Position numbers and translations under genes: made by a program. Below the pieces are notes generated by a model. That model ran no database searches, had not been told where the DNA came from, and worked only from the letters and a program-made list of their open reading frames with translations. Positions 14,140 through 19,610 of a stretch of DNA of 21,595 bases are shown in pieces. Each line of letters begins with the position of its first letter. Position 1 is the first letter of the stretch. Location of the stretch: the IMG/VR virus record IMGVR_UViG_3300008111_001184, positions 1-21,595 of that record; one strand, given 5' to 3'. Source of the stretch: a virus.

Positions 14140-14299
14140 TAATTTCGTCAGCAGCCTCTTCCAGTAAATCGGCAATACGGTCTGCACGACCCTCCTGCAC
14201 TGACTTACGGTCTTGAATCTGCCTTCGAATTTCTGCTCGCTTGCGTAAACGATACACAAGACTTTGTTCACTTACTGGCAAGTGCGATTCGTCTTCCAT
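14111..14299 (-). CDS. Conserved small phage protein, 62 aa
   Basis: The protein reads MEDESHLPVSEQSLVYRLRK, then a basic part and a C-terminal acidic helix IADLLEEAADEIIRL. This pattern is common among uncharacterised phage proteins. The start is set by the ribosome site: GGAGG lies 6 nt before the ATG at 14299 (TGATG overlap with the previous stop), whereas the ATG two codons earlier directly abuts GGAGG. Probably a helical, dimeric protein. It converges on and overlaps the plus-strand gene. Confidence 0.75.
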   Translation of the reverse strand: MEDESHLPVSEQSLVYRLRKRAEIRRQIQDRKSVQEGRADRIADLLEEAADEIIRLKVGTSA

Positions 14300-14475
14300 C
14301 ACCATCCTCCGTATGCATGTAATCTTAGGTAATCTAATACTGTTGTTAATTCTACATCTTTAGGACATGCCATATCAAACCCTTTGTTTTTAGTGGACCA
14401 CCATTGCTCCACTAACTCTGGCTTGCCAATCATAGCCGTTAACAATGCATTGCATTCTTCTTTGACTGTGTCCAT
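14299..14475 (-). CDS. Very small phage protein, 58 aa
   Basis: MDTVKEECNALLTAMIGKPE starts this ORF, which continues with LVEQWWSTKNKGFD and ends YLRLHAYGGW. Its ATG overlaps the TAA of the upstream gene (TAATG) and its TGA overlaps the start of the next gene. The sequence looks like a small alpha-helical protein of the type 'antitoxin/MbcA-like C-terminal', with a W-W motif and a G-F-D segment, but that is only a resemblance. It supplies the GGAGG ribosome site of the next gene within its last codons. Confidence 0.66.
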   Translation of the reverse strand: MDTVKEECNALLTAMIGKPELVEQWWSTKNKGFDMACPKDVELTTVLDYLRLHAYGGW

Positions 14476-14720
14476 TATTCCACTTCGAAAAATAATTGTT
14501 CTCCTAGAGCACGAATTCGATTAACTTTTCGTCCTTCGATATTCGTGCCTAGTCCAATATACGGACCGCCGCTGGGATCAACGAACCCTAGATCAGTGAG
14601 ATCCATTTGTTCTTGACCTTTACGGCCGCCGTAACGCCAGTATTTAAGATCGCCCACAATGGTGTAGGTTTTTTCATCTACCTTTTCAAACGTGTATTCA
14701 TCTCCATAACGATTTTTCAT
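14475..14720 (-). CDS. Conserved small phage protein, 81 aa
   Basis: The ATG at 14720 is preferred because GGAG lies 6 nt upstream and the start then follows directly after the HD gene stop; an ATG five codons earlier would overlap that gene by 14 nt. The protein is beta-rich with 'QEQMDLTDLGFVDPSGGPYI' near residues 37-56, a DLxxLGFxDPSGGP block recurrent in phage hypothetical proteins. No catalytic function is known to me. Confidence 0.75.
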   Translation of the reverse strand: MKNRYGDEYTFEKVDEKTYTIVGDLKYWRYGGRKGQEQMDLTDLGFVDPSGGPYIGLGTNIEGRKVNRIRALGEQLFFEVE

Positions 14721-14721
14721 A

Positions 14722-15225
14722 TCATTCTCCAACATTTTTACGGGCTACGGCCATTAATGTAGCATCGCCCTTGGTCATAACTTCTAACAATAATCTCTTT
14801 TCTTCTAAGTAAGTCTTGGCGAACGATACATCGTGTGCTATGATACTACGAGTGTTAGAGATTAAGTCTGCTAACTTTACTGTTTGCGCTTCGGCAGGAG
14901 CAGCCGCAGAGTGCGCTCTGTCTAATGCCTTGCGGTGTGCTCTGTTACCGTGCTCCGGACGACTAACATCAGTTAACCATCCAACTAACTCTGCAACCTC
15001 TACACCAAACTCAGCACGGATTGTTTCGATGGTTACGCCAGTATCTTCCACTACATCATGTAACCATGCCGCGGCCAACATAACATCAGTGTGCGGAACA
15101 CTCTTAACGATGCTGACAACTTCAGCAGGATGGACGATGTAGGGTTCGAAGGTGTACTTACGAACTTGTCCTACAGCCGCGTGTGCCGCTGTTGCAAAAA
15201 CTCGAGCCCTATCTACTATTGTCAT
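14722..15225 (-). CDS. HD-domain protein, ppGpp hydrolase-like (MESH1/SpoT HD), 167 aa
   Basis: The sequence fits the (p)ppGpp hydrolase subgroup of HD proteins: GQVRKYTFEPYIVHPAEVV with H32, LHDVVEDTGVT with H56-D57 and E60-D61, FGVEVAELVGWLTDV, and VKLADLISNT with D120. The four metal ligands H/HD/D and the ED pair are all in place. No synthetase, TGS or ACT domain follows, so it would be a small stand-alone hydrolase of MESH1 or SAH type that removes the 3' pyrophosphate of ppGpp. A phage could use it to reverse host starvation signalling (inference). It is Ala-rich and seems higher in GC than neighbours. It has a strong AAGGAG site and sits 10 nt after the phosphoesterase gene. Confidence 0.9.
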   Translation of the reverse strand: MTIVDRARVFATAAHAAVGQVRKYTFEPYIVHPAEVVSIVKSVPHTDVMLAAAWLHDVVEDTGVTIETIRAEFGVEVAELVGWLTDVSRPEHGNRAHRKALDRAHSAAAPAEAQTVKLADLISNTRSIIAHDVSFAKTYLEEKRLLLEVMTKGDATLMAVARKNVGE

Positions 15226-15235
15226 ATCTTACTCC

Positions 15236-15781
15236 TTAATGATGTCCTTTGATTTTTCCAGTCATTGCATCTCTAATAGCATCTTCCATTGTTACTGCAA
15301 TTCGTCCTAAAGCATCCATGCCCATATCTCTGCATCGATAATCTTCCATTCCACTTACACCGCCATGTAGGTGTCCATGCAAGTGTACAGATCCCCTGTG
15401 CATTTGATCCCATTCTGCAATAGGATAGTGAAACATACATACCAAAGTGCCTTCGTAATTCAAACGCAAGTATTGATGCACTTCTGCAAAGCACCTGCGA
15501 AATGACGGATCATTCAACAATTTTCTATCGTGATTACCTTCAATCAAAATCTTTGTACCATTACAACGGTGCATGTACTCAGTGGCCTTTTGTGCAGGCA
15601 AAAATGCAACATCACCTAGAATATATACAGTGTCTTCTGGTTCAATTAGTTCGTTCCATTCCTTGACCATCATTTCGTTCATATAGTCTAGGTCGTTTTT
15701 AAAACGTGCTCGAGCATCCGGACAGAACTTCATTATGTTCGCATGTCCAAAGTGCAAGTCGCTAGTTACCCATGTTGTCAT
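15236..15781 (-). CDS. Metallophosphoesterase, small phage type, 181 aa
   Basis: Metal-site motifs of the calcineurin-like superfamily are complete: D8-L-H10-F-G-H, G56-D57-V, G82-N-H-D85, H118 in MFHYP, and H133-L-H-G-H-L-H139. The overall form SDLHFGHANIMKFC ... LHGHLHG is that of compact phage and bacterial phosphoesterases. The substrate is not known. It is translationally coupled to the SprT-like gene (ATGA overlap, GAAGAATGA) and is followed by the ppGpp-hydrolase-like gene. It is much shorter than the phosphoesterase at 1.9-2.75 kb and belongs to a different subgroup. Confidence 0.93.
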   Translation of the reverse strand: MTTWVTSDLHFGHANIMKFCPDARARFKNDLDYMNEMMVKEWNELIEPEDTVYILGDVAFLPAQKATEYMHRCNGTKILIEGNHDRKLLNDPSFRRCFAEVHQYLRLNYEGTLVCMFHYPIAEWDQMHRGSVHLHGHLHGGVSGMEDYRCRDMGMDALGRIAVTMEDAIRDAMTGKIKGHH

Positions 15782-16182
15782 TCTTCAATTGCTTTCCTAA
15801 AAATAATTTCCTGCCTTGCAAACGCATCTTGTTCCCAAGGCTGGTCCAAATACTTAGTTCGCTTGCTGTACTTTTTTCCACACCAATAGTTGTAACCATT
15901 TTTGGTTTTCAAAAATCCTTTTGCCATTTGTCGCACATGAACCATTTCGTGTGCTAGTGTTAGGCCCAGTTCTTTGAGTTTCAATGTTGGACTAATCACA
16001 ACAACGTAACTGTCCAAAATATCTACAGGAACGGTCATTCCCATTCCTTCGCATTCATTGGCAATTCGAACAACTACCGCCTTACGACTTGAAGTTAATC
16101 CCAATTGGCTAACAATGCTAGGTAGTATTGCTTCGACAAATTTACGCTTTTTGGCATTGCGACTTTCAACTAGGAATTCCAT
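15778..16182 (-). CDS. SprT-like zinc metalloprotease domain protein, 134 aa
   Basis: The zincin motif LAHEMVHVRQ gives H78, E79 and H82, as in SprT-like and related HExxH peptidases; the PWEQDAFARQ segment (115-124) probably supplies a third ligand (E117 or D119). There is no signal peptide. It is the first gene after the promoter at 16209-16237 and its ribosome site is weak (AGAAAG region). Phage SprT-like proteins are known but their targets are not; a role in processing DNA-protein complexes is only an analogy to SPRTN. Confidence 0.85.
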   Translation of the reverse strand: MEFLVESRNAKKRKFVEAILPSIVSQLGLTSSRKAVVVRIANECEGMGMTVPVDILDSYVVVISPTLKLKELGLTLAHEMVHVRQMAKGFLKTKNGYNYWCGKKYSKRTKYLDQPWEQDAFARQEIIFRKAIEE

Positions 16183-16208
16183 AGGGTACTTTCTATCTCT
16201 ATGTATGT

Positions 16209-16237
16209 ATTATAACACCAAAAAGAAGCCCTGTCAA
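16209..16237 (-). promoter_or_regulatory. Perfect sigma70-type promoter, overlapping a terminator
   Basis: Minus strand TTGACA (16232-16237), 17-bp spacer, TGT then TATAAT (16209-16214): both hexamers match the consensus exactly. The -35 overlaps the 3' arm of the terminator hairpin at 16220-16253. It drives the SprT-like/phosphoesterase/HD operon. Confidence 0.9.
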
Positions 16238-16253
16238 TCAGGATCAACAGGGC
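16220..16253 (-). terminator. Intrinsic terminator of the kinase operon
   Basis: On the minus strand GCCCTGT, a 12-nt loop, ACAGGGC and then TTCTTTTT: a 7-bp GC-rich stem with a T tract. It follows the kinase stop codon by 24 nt. Confidence 0.82.
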
Positions 16254-16258
16254 CGAAA

Positions 16259-16276
16259 TGTTGTATTAATACAACA
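16259..16276. repeat. 18-bp perfect palindrome TGTTGTA-TTAA-TACAACA
   Basis: The palindrome begins one base past the kinase stop codon. It has the same 7-bp stem as the hairpin at 17666-17683 beside the tRNA-Arg; only the loop differs. The two flank the four-gene cassette. Confidence 0.8.
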
Positions 16277-16277
16277 G

Positions 16278-16742
16278 TTAACTAGCGTACCAAATTTCTT
16301 TAAAGCCTTCATCCTCTGTGGGCATTTCAAAATTCCAAACCATGTCAAACAACACGTCTTCAGGTATAACTTTTCCCGGACGAGTCTTTAGTCTACGCTG
16401 ATGTTCTTCTTCATCAGGGGTTTGGAACACCACAGCAATATGCTCATAGCCAGGCAACATATTGAACTTACGTCGACGACTGGTCCAAGTTGTTGAAGTT
16501 TGATCCCAGATTATATCTTTGCCTTGTTCTCGAGCAACGATAACATCTTGGCACATTAAATTTACTGCCTCTGGCATAAATTCTTTAAAAACTTCACTGT
16601 AAGTCTTGCCTTGATGTTTGGCATGCATTTCTACATACTTGTCTGTGGAAACGTACACACACTCGTTGGCCCAATCTTGAGCATCAACCCAGGTACTCTT
16701 ACCAGAGGCCGGAACTCCAATTAGTTGATAGCATTTTGGCAT
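16278..16742 (-). CDS. P-loop polynucleotide-kinase-like protein, 154 aa
   Basis: A Walker A motif GVPASGKST (residues 9-17) follows a short beta strand, with D34 in VSTDKYVE and DIIWDQT (76-82) filling the places of the phosphoacceptor-site Asp and Walker B-like strand. The RRLKTRPGKVIP segment is a lid-like arginine region. This is the arrangement of the T4 Pnk kinase domain and related AAA_33 kinases, which transfer the ATP gamma phosphate to 5'-OH nucleic acid ends or small molecules. The T4 phosphatase domain is not fused. The ATG at 16742 overlaps the previous stop (TAATG); an upstream TTG start is possible. It ends the operon, followed by a palindrome and terminator. The substrate is not proven. 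Confidence 0.87.
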   Translation of the reverse strand: MPKCYQLIGVPASGKSTWVDAQDWANECVYVSTDKYVEMHAKHQGKTYSEVFKEFMPEAVNLMCQDVIVAREQGKDIIWDQTSTTWTSRRRKFNMLPGYEHIAVVFQTPDEEEHQRRLKTRPGKVIPEDVLFDMVWNFEMPTEDEGFKEIWYAS

Positions 16743-16933
16743 TACCAATTCTCCACACCTGAAATTTCAGTCTTGAACTCACCATCTAGTCCATTAATTT
16801 TGGCATAGACTATTAGACTCGTAACGCTACCAACAGCGCCAATATTGTCTTGTATCAACTCAAAACTAGTGGCCTCTGGGAACTTGTCCATGGTTTCTAG
16901 AATCTTAACAACTTCTTCTCTACATAGATACAT
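16742..16933 (-). CDS. Hypothetical small phage protein, 63 aa
   Basis: MYLCREEVVKILETMDKFPE starts a helix, then an amphipathic stretch (VTSLIVYAKINGLDGEF) with a beta character, ending SGVENW. No family is recognised. A strong AAGGAGACAT ribosome site inside the end of the phosphatase gene and TAATG overlaps on both sides show that it is translated with the phosphatase and kinase. Confidence 0.75.
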   Translation of the reverse strand: MYLCREEVVKILETMDKFPEATSFELIQDNIGAVGSVTSLIVYAKINGLDGEFKTEISGVENW

Positions 16934-17406
16934 TAAATGTCTCCTTGACGTATATACTCATCACCTGCCAAAGGCACTGGCTTTTCATCCGCATCATAAG
17001 TCCAGCCTAACGCCTTCATCATGCGATGCTTGACCAGCAAGTTGGGACTACGAAAGCGACCAGTATCCTGGAAGCCCAACATAACACCGACTTCGCATAC
17101 TGCACCACTACGGCAGATACCTGCATAGCAATGCACAACCACGTTCATACGATTCTCCAAAGCACGTTGTAACAATCGAACAAGTTCGTTGGCCTGCTCT
17201 TGACTACACCGCATGGCTTCGTCTAGGGCAAAGTCCTTTTCCTCGATGTCCAAAAATTCAAAGTTATGAATTTCTTTGAACTTGTGTGCAGGAGTCGGTC
17301 TCCAACTTGCTGGATCAACAATGCTGATCAGCATCGAATTCTCACCGGCTTCGTGATGAAATCTTTTTGGGATATCATCAGCCGCTACATTTTCAATCCA
17401 TGGCAT
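16933..17406 (-). CDS. Dual-specificity/tyrosine phosphatase family protein, 157 aa
   Basis: The active-site loop is VHCYAGICRSG: Cys93 and Arg99 form the CX5R motif, with Ser100 in the usual place. Upstream is a beta-strand rich region and DPASWRPTP (31-39); FLDIEEKDF (51-59) could provide the general-acid Asp. These enzymes use a phosphocysteine intermediate and remove phosphate from proteins, inositides or RNA 5' ends; the sequence does not decide which. The ATG at 17406 overlaps the previous TAA as TAATG with GGAG upstream; the frame is open 22 codons earlier but without support. The gene lies two genes before the kinase in the same cassette. Confidence 0.88.
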   Translation of the reverse strand: MPWIENVAADDIPKRFHHEAGENSMLISIVDPASWRPTPAHKFKEIHNFEFLDIEEKDFALDEAMRCSQEQANELVRLLQRALENRMNVVVHCYAGICRSGAVCEVGVMLGFQDTGRFRSPNLLVKHRMMKALGWTYDADEKPVPLAGDEYIRQGDI

Positions 17407-17645
17407 TATCGTCTCCGTGTTGCACCTATGCGCGATGCTTTGTTCCAATCGTAGACAGTACCATCCGGACATTTTCCGTTCTTAATACTGTCTACTCCAA
17501 ATTTTCCTACGACTTCAAAGTCACCATTTGATATAGTCACAACTATACCCAAGGTTTTACTAAAAGTCATTGCAGTGTCAAGTGTTGGAAAATCTAACGA
17601 TTTTTCTATACCACTTTGACCTTTCCATTTTACATTAAATCTCAT
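17406..17645 (-). CDS. Conserved small phage protein, 79 aa
   Basis: The protein begins MRFNVKWKGQSGIEKSLDFP and ends DGTVYDWNKASRIGATRRR; the DGxxYDWxKxSRIG tail is of a kind I have seen in phage hypothetical proteins. It looks like a small beta-sheet protein with a basic C-terminus. No ribosome site is clear at its ATG, and no good promoter precedes it, so it is probably read through from the tRNA promoter. First gene of the four-gene cassette. Confidence 0.74.
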   Translation of the reverse strand: MRFNVKWKGQSGIEKSLDFPTLDTAMTFSKTLGIVVTISNGDFEVVGKFGVDSIKNGKCPDGTVYDWNKASRIGATRRR

Positions 17646-17665
17646 CTAAATCATTGTCAATTCAA

Positions 17666-17683
17666 TGTTGTAAAAATACAACA
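17666..17683 (-). repeat. Stem-loop TGTTGTA-TTTT-TACAACA directly after tRNA-Arg
   Basis: A 7-bp stem with a 4-nt loop starts at the base after the encoded CCA of the tRNA. It lacks a T tract, so it is not a classic terminator; it may mark the tRNA 3' end for processing. It has the same stem as the palindrome at 16259-16276. Confidence 0.75.
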
Positions 17684-17758
17684 TGGCCTCGCCAACAGGA
17701 ATCGAACCTGTATCTAGACGTTAGGAGTGTCCTATTCTATCCATTGAACTACAGCGAG
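17684..17758 (-). tRNA. tRNA-Arg, anticodon CCT
   Basis: The 75-nt sequence folds as a cloverleaf: acceptor CTCGCTG/TGGCGAG with two wobble pairs, D-arm GTTC/GAAT with GG in the loop, anticodon stem GGACA/CGTCT with an A-C mismatch next to the loop, loop CTCCTAA giving CCT (reads AGG), variable AGAT, and T-arm ACAGG/CCTGT with TTCGATT. G discriminator and CCA are encoded. Confidence 0.9.
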
Positions 17759-17768
17759 ATTAATGATT

Positions 17769-17876
17769 TGGTGTGACCGGGAGGATTCGAACCTCCAAAG
17801 ACGGCGCTATAGCCTAGTCCCTTCCCCAATGCTAAGGTACCTTAGCCGGGAGCGTTGCCAATTTGCTCACGGTCAC
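17769..17876 (-). tRNA. tRNA-Leu-like, class II, with an oversized anticodon loop
   Basis: The ends are unambiguous: acceptor GTGACCG/CGGTCAC (7 perfect pairs), T-arm GGAGG/CCTCC with loop TTCGAAT, A discriminator and encoded CCA. The D-arm (AGC AAATTGGCAAC GCT) and a 26-nt variable arm (AGGGAC...GTCTTT with an inner GGC/GCC) are of class II type; with A73 this points to Leu. The anticodon stem CCCGG/TTGGG encloses 16 nt rather than 7: CTAAGGTACCTTAGCA, which contains a self-complementary stretch. The loop begins CTAAGG (AAG) and ends CTTAGCA (TAG), both Leu anticodons. The total is 108 nt. It may be a defective or a specialised tRNA. Confidence 0.7.
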
Positions 17877-17885
17877 ATAATTTGT

Positions 17886-17914
17886 ATTATATAACCGTTA
17901 GATGTGTTTGTCAA
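17886..17914 (-). promoter_or_regulatory. Perfect sigma70-type promoter for the tRNA genes
   Basis: Minus strand TTGACA (17909-17914), 17-bp spacer, TATAAT (17886-17891). The predicted +1 is a few bases upstream of the tRNA-Leu-like 5' end. It overlaps the last codons of the GNAT-like gene. Confidence 0.88.
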
Positions 17915-18371
17915 GTATTTCTTGCGGAACCAAAGGATGGTACTCATAATTGACTGTACTGTCGTTTTCCCTAAAAATCTCAGCACCATTCTTTAAATGA
18001 AAACGGCGTGCCATTTCTGTTTTTGGACTAAGGGTGACGAATCGTTCTATACTAGGAAACTGTTCTTGAATTTCAGAAACTGTTCGCCTTAACAACTCTG
18101 CGCCTGCTCCTGGTGCATAACTCCAAATAGTATAGAAAATTGCCGCAGTGGGTGCGGATACTGCTGACATTAACTCATCTACAGACGTTGGTATAACATC
18201 TTGTAAACTTACACATACTATTGCCTTTGGTGTGTTGTTTTCGTCATCAACAATACTGCTAACAAATCTATTGCCGCTTACACGGAATTCAACAGGAATA
18301 TCCGGTCGAACTGGGTCGTCCTTGATAAATTCTAGTAATGGGCTGGTTAAGTCTGTGATAAATGTTAGCAT
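17898..18371 (-). CDS. GNAT-like acetyltransferase-fold protein, 157 aa
   Basis: The block FYTIWSYAPGAGAELLRRTV (about residues 79-98) followed by IERFVTLSPKTEMARRFHLKNGAEIF has the layout of GNAT motif A and B: a central strand, a pyrophosphate-binding-like loop (APGAGAE in place of RxxGxG/A) and a helix, then a C-terminal strand with NYEYHPL. GNAT proteins transfer an acyl group from acyl-CoA to amines. I know this type from phage genomes without a defined substrate. The frame is open to 18407, but that ATG lies inside the 5' arm of a terminator hairpin, so the ATG at 18371 (MLTFITDLTSPLLEFIKDD) is preferred. Neither has a ribosome site. Confidence 0.72.
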   Translation of the reverse strand: MLTFITDLTSPLLEFIKDDPVRPDIPVEFRVSGNRFVSSIVDDENNTPKAIVCVSLQDVIPTSVDELMSAVSAPTAAIFYTIWSYAPGAGAELLRRTVSEIQEQFPSIERFVTLSPKTEMARRFHLKNGAEIFRENDSTVNYEYHPLVPQEILDKHI

Positions 18372-18385
18372 ATTACTATTTATGA

Positions 18386-18409
18386 AAATGCCCACAAAAG
18401 TGGGCATTT
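18386..18409 (-). terminator. Hairpin terminator after ahpD
   Basis: AAATGCCCAC, a 4-nt loop and GTGGGCATTT form a perfect 10-bp stem, followed on the minus strand by TC and CATAAATA. The stem is strong, but the T tract is only the TTTT of its own end. It closes the ahp operon and also reads symmetrically on the plus strand. Confidence 0.75.
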
Positions 18410-18496
18410 ACCGTTGTTGCATTAGTACTTATAAGCATATTAACAGGAAAACCACCTAAAGTACATAGTGAAAATCATTAAAGTACTATCGTAAAA

Positions 18497-19003
18497 TTAA
18501 CTATTCAAAACCTTAGCAACACTATTCATTACACTGGCAATACGACCAATGTCACGAAGTTGTTCCACAGTGTAGCCTTCTGTCTTTAACGTGTCGTAAT
18601 GTGCCTTCACACAGAAGTGACATTTACCAACAATACTGGCAGCAAGACTGAACGCTTCAAAATTTGCCTTGGTAGTTCCGCCATGACTGGCAATAGCATT
18701 CATGCGTAACTGTGCTGGCAATCCTTTTAGTGCTGGATCTTCTGCCATCTCAACATATGGATACCACACATTGTTCTGCGCCATAATACTTGCGGCAGTC
18801 ATTGCTGACTCTGCGTGTACTGGAGCATCTGCCAACATAACACCCAATAACTTACCGTTACCGGTTGCAGCCAGTGCGGCCACAGCACAACCCATGGCCA
18901 CATCTGCATCTAATGTACTACGAAGCAATACAGCATCGAGATTTAACTTGGTGTCTTTGGCATAGTCTGGCAAAGCACCTTTTACTGATTCAATAAAACT
19001 CAT
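18497..19003 (-). CDS. ahpD: AhpD-type alkylhydroperoxidase, 168 aa
   Basis: The active-site segment KCHFCVKAHYDTLK gives C128, C131 and H135, with E116 twelve residues before the first Cys. This is the same spacing as E118-C130-C133-H137 of Mycobacterium tuberculosis AhpD. AhpD reduces oxidised AhpC with electrons from lipoylated proteins (dihydrolipoamide succinyl/acetyltransferase and Lpd), which a host would supply. The rest is all-helical as in the AhpD fold (MNAIASHGGTTKANFEAF). Length (168 aa) is normal for the family. Its ATG overlaps the SGNH stop (ATGA) with TAGGAG upstream. It is the last gene of the operon that begins with ahpC, so the pair is complete. Confidence 0.93.
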   Translation of the reverse strand: MSFIESVKGALPDYAKDTKLNLDAVLLRSTLDADVAMGCAVAALAATGNGKLLGVMLADAPVHAESAMTAASIMAQNNVWYPYVEMAEDPALKGLPAQLRMNAIASHGGTTKANFEAFSLAASIVGKCHFCVKAHYDTLKTEGYTVEQLRDIGRIASVMNSVAKVLNS

Positions 19004-19413
19004 CGTGTTTGATCTCCTAAAATCTTATAACCTCGACCTGTGGGATGAACTCCGTCGGTACTCATATGATTCTTTGGTCTGGGCAAAATTGTATCGCCGT
19101 ATTCCTTGGCAATGCGAACGATTGCATCGTGTGGCACAGGTTTACGATCTTGTCCAGGGTCAATCCAAAATACTCGATCGCCTTTAATGGCTTCTCGCAT
19201 TTTACGAAGTTCCGCTTCAGTCTTTACACCTTTGTGGTCATTGGCACCTAGGCTGATAATAACTGTTTTGGCAGATTGACTAGATGCTTTTGCCAAATAG
19301 TCTTTATTCCACTGCCAACTATTCCAACCACCTTTACTATAACTTACACATTCTGGGCGAGCCATTGCTGTACCTACGGCAATACTATCGCCAATAATCA
19401 TACAATCTATCAT
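19000..19413 (-). CDS. SGNH/GDSL hydrolase family protein, 137 aa
   Basis: SGNH blocks are visible: block I IIGDSIAVGTA with the nucleophilic Ser, block III SLGANDHKG with the Asn, and block V STDGVHPTGRGY with the Asp and His. The family hydrolyses ester bonds in lipids, sugars or cell-wall acyl groups. No signal peptide is seen, so it acts in the cytoplasm unless carried otherwise. The true start is the ATG at 19413, which overlaps the DUF2061 TGA (ATGA) and follows GGGGAAG; the frame is open nine codons further up. At 137 aa it is shorter than most SGNH esterases. Its place between ahpC and ahpD hints at removing esterified oxidised lipids, which is speculation. Confidence 0.85.
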   Translation of the reverse strand: MIDCMIIGDSIAVGTAMARPECVSYSKGGWNSWQWNKDYLAKASSQSAKTVIISLGANDHKGVKTEAELRKMREAIKGDRVFWIDPGQDRKPVPHDAIVRIAKEYGDTILPRPKNHMSTDGVHPTGRGYKILGDQTR

Positions 19414-19610
19414 TTTCTTCCCCAAGTAATATGTGCCCAAAGTCTATCGTACAAATAGTATGATGTCATCCAGACACAGTTAATAACGATTGTAGGAACA
19501 AGGGCATCTGTCATACTTTGTCCTGTTACCAGTAACATTACATAGGTTGAGCATATAACCCAAATCCTATATATAACAGTTTTGACTAATGTCCTTGTCC
19601 TAGTTTCCAT
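19410..19610 (-). CDS. DUF2061 membrane protein, 66 aa
   Basis: The pattern METRTRTLVKTVIYRIWVIC, then TGQSMTDALVPTIVINCVWM and YYLYDRLWAHITWGRK, is the DUF2061 family: an arginine-rich start, two membrane helices (about 15-31 and 37-52) joined by a short TG loop, and a Tyr/Trp-rich basic end with LWAHI.WGR. It should sit in the inner membrane. Function in the family is not known. TAATG overlap with ahpC and ATGA overlap with the SGNH gene. Confidence 0.85.
   Translation of the reverse strand: METRTRTLVKTVIYRIWVICSTYVMLLVTGQSMTDALVPTIVINCVWMTSYYLYDRLWAHITWGRK

Noticed and set aside
17632-17660. TTGACA upstream of the 79-aa gene as a promoter
   Set aside because: At 17-bp spacing the -10 would be TAATGT and would place the start site inside the gene; too weak to call.
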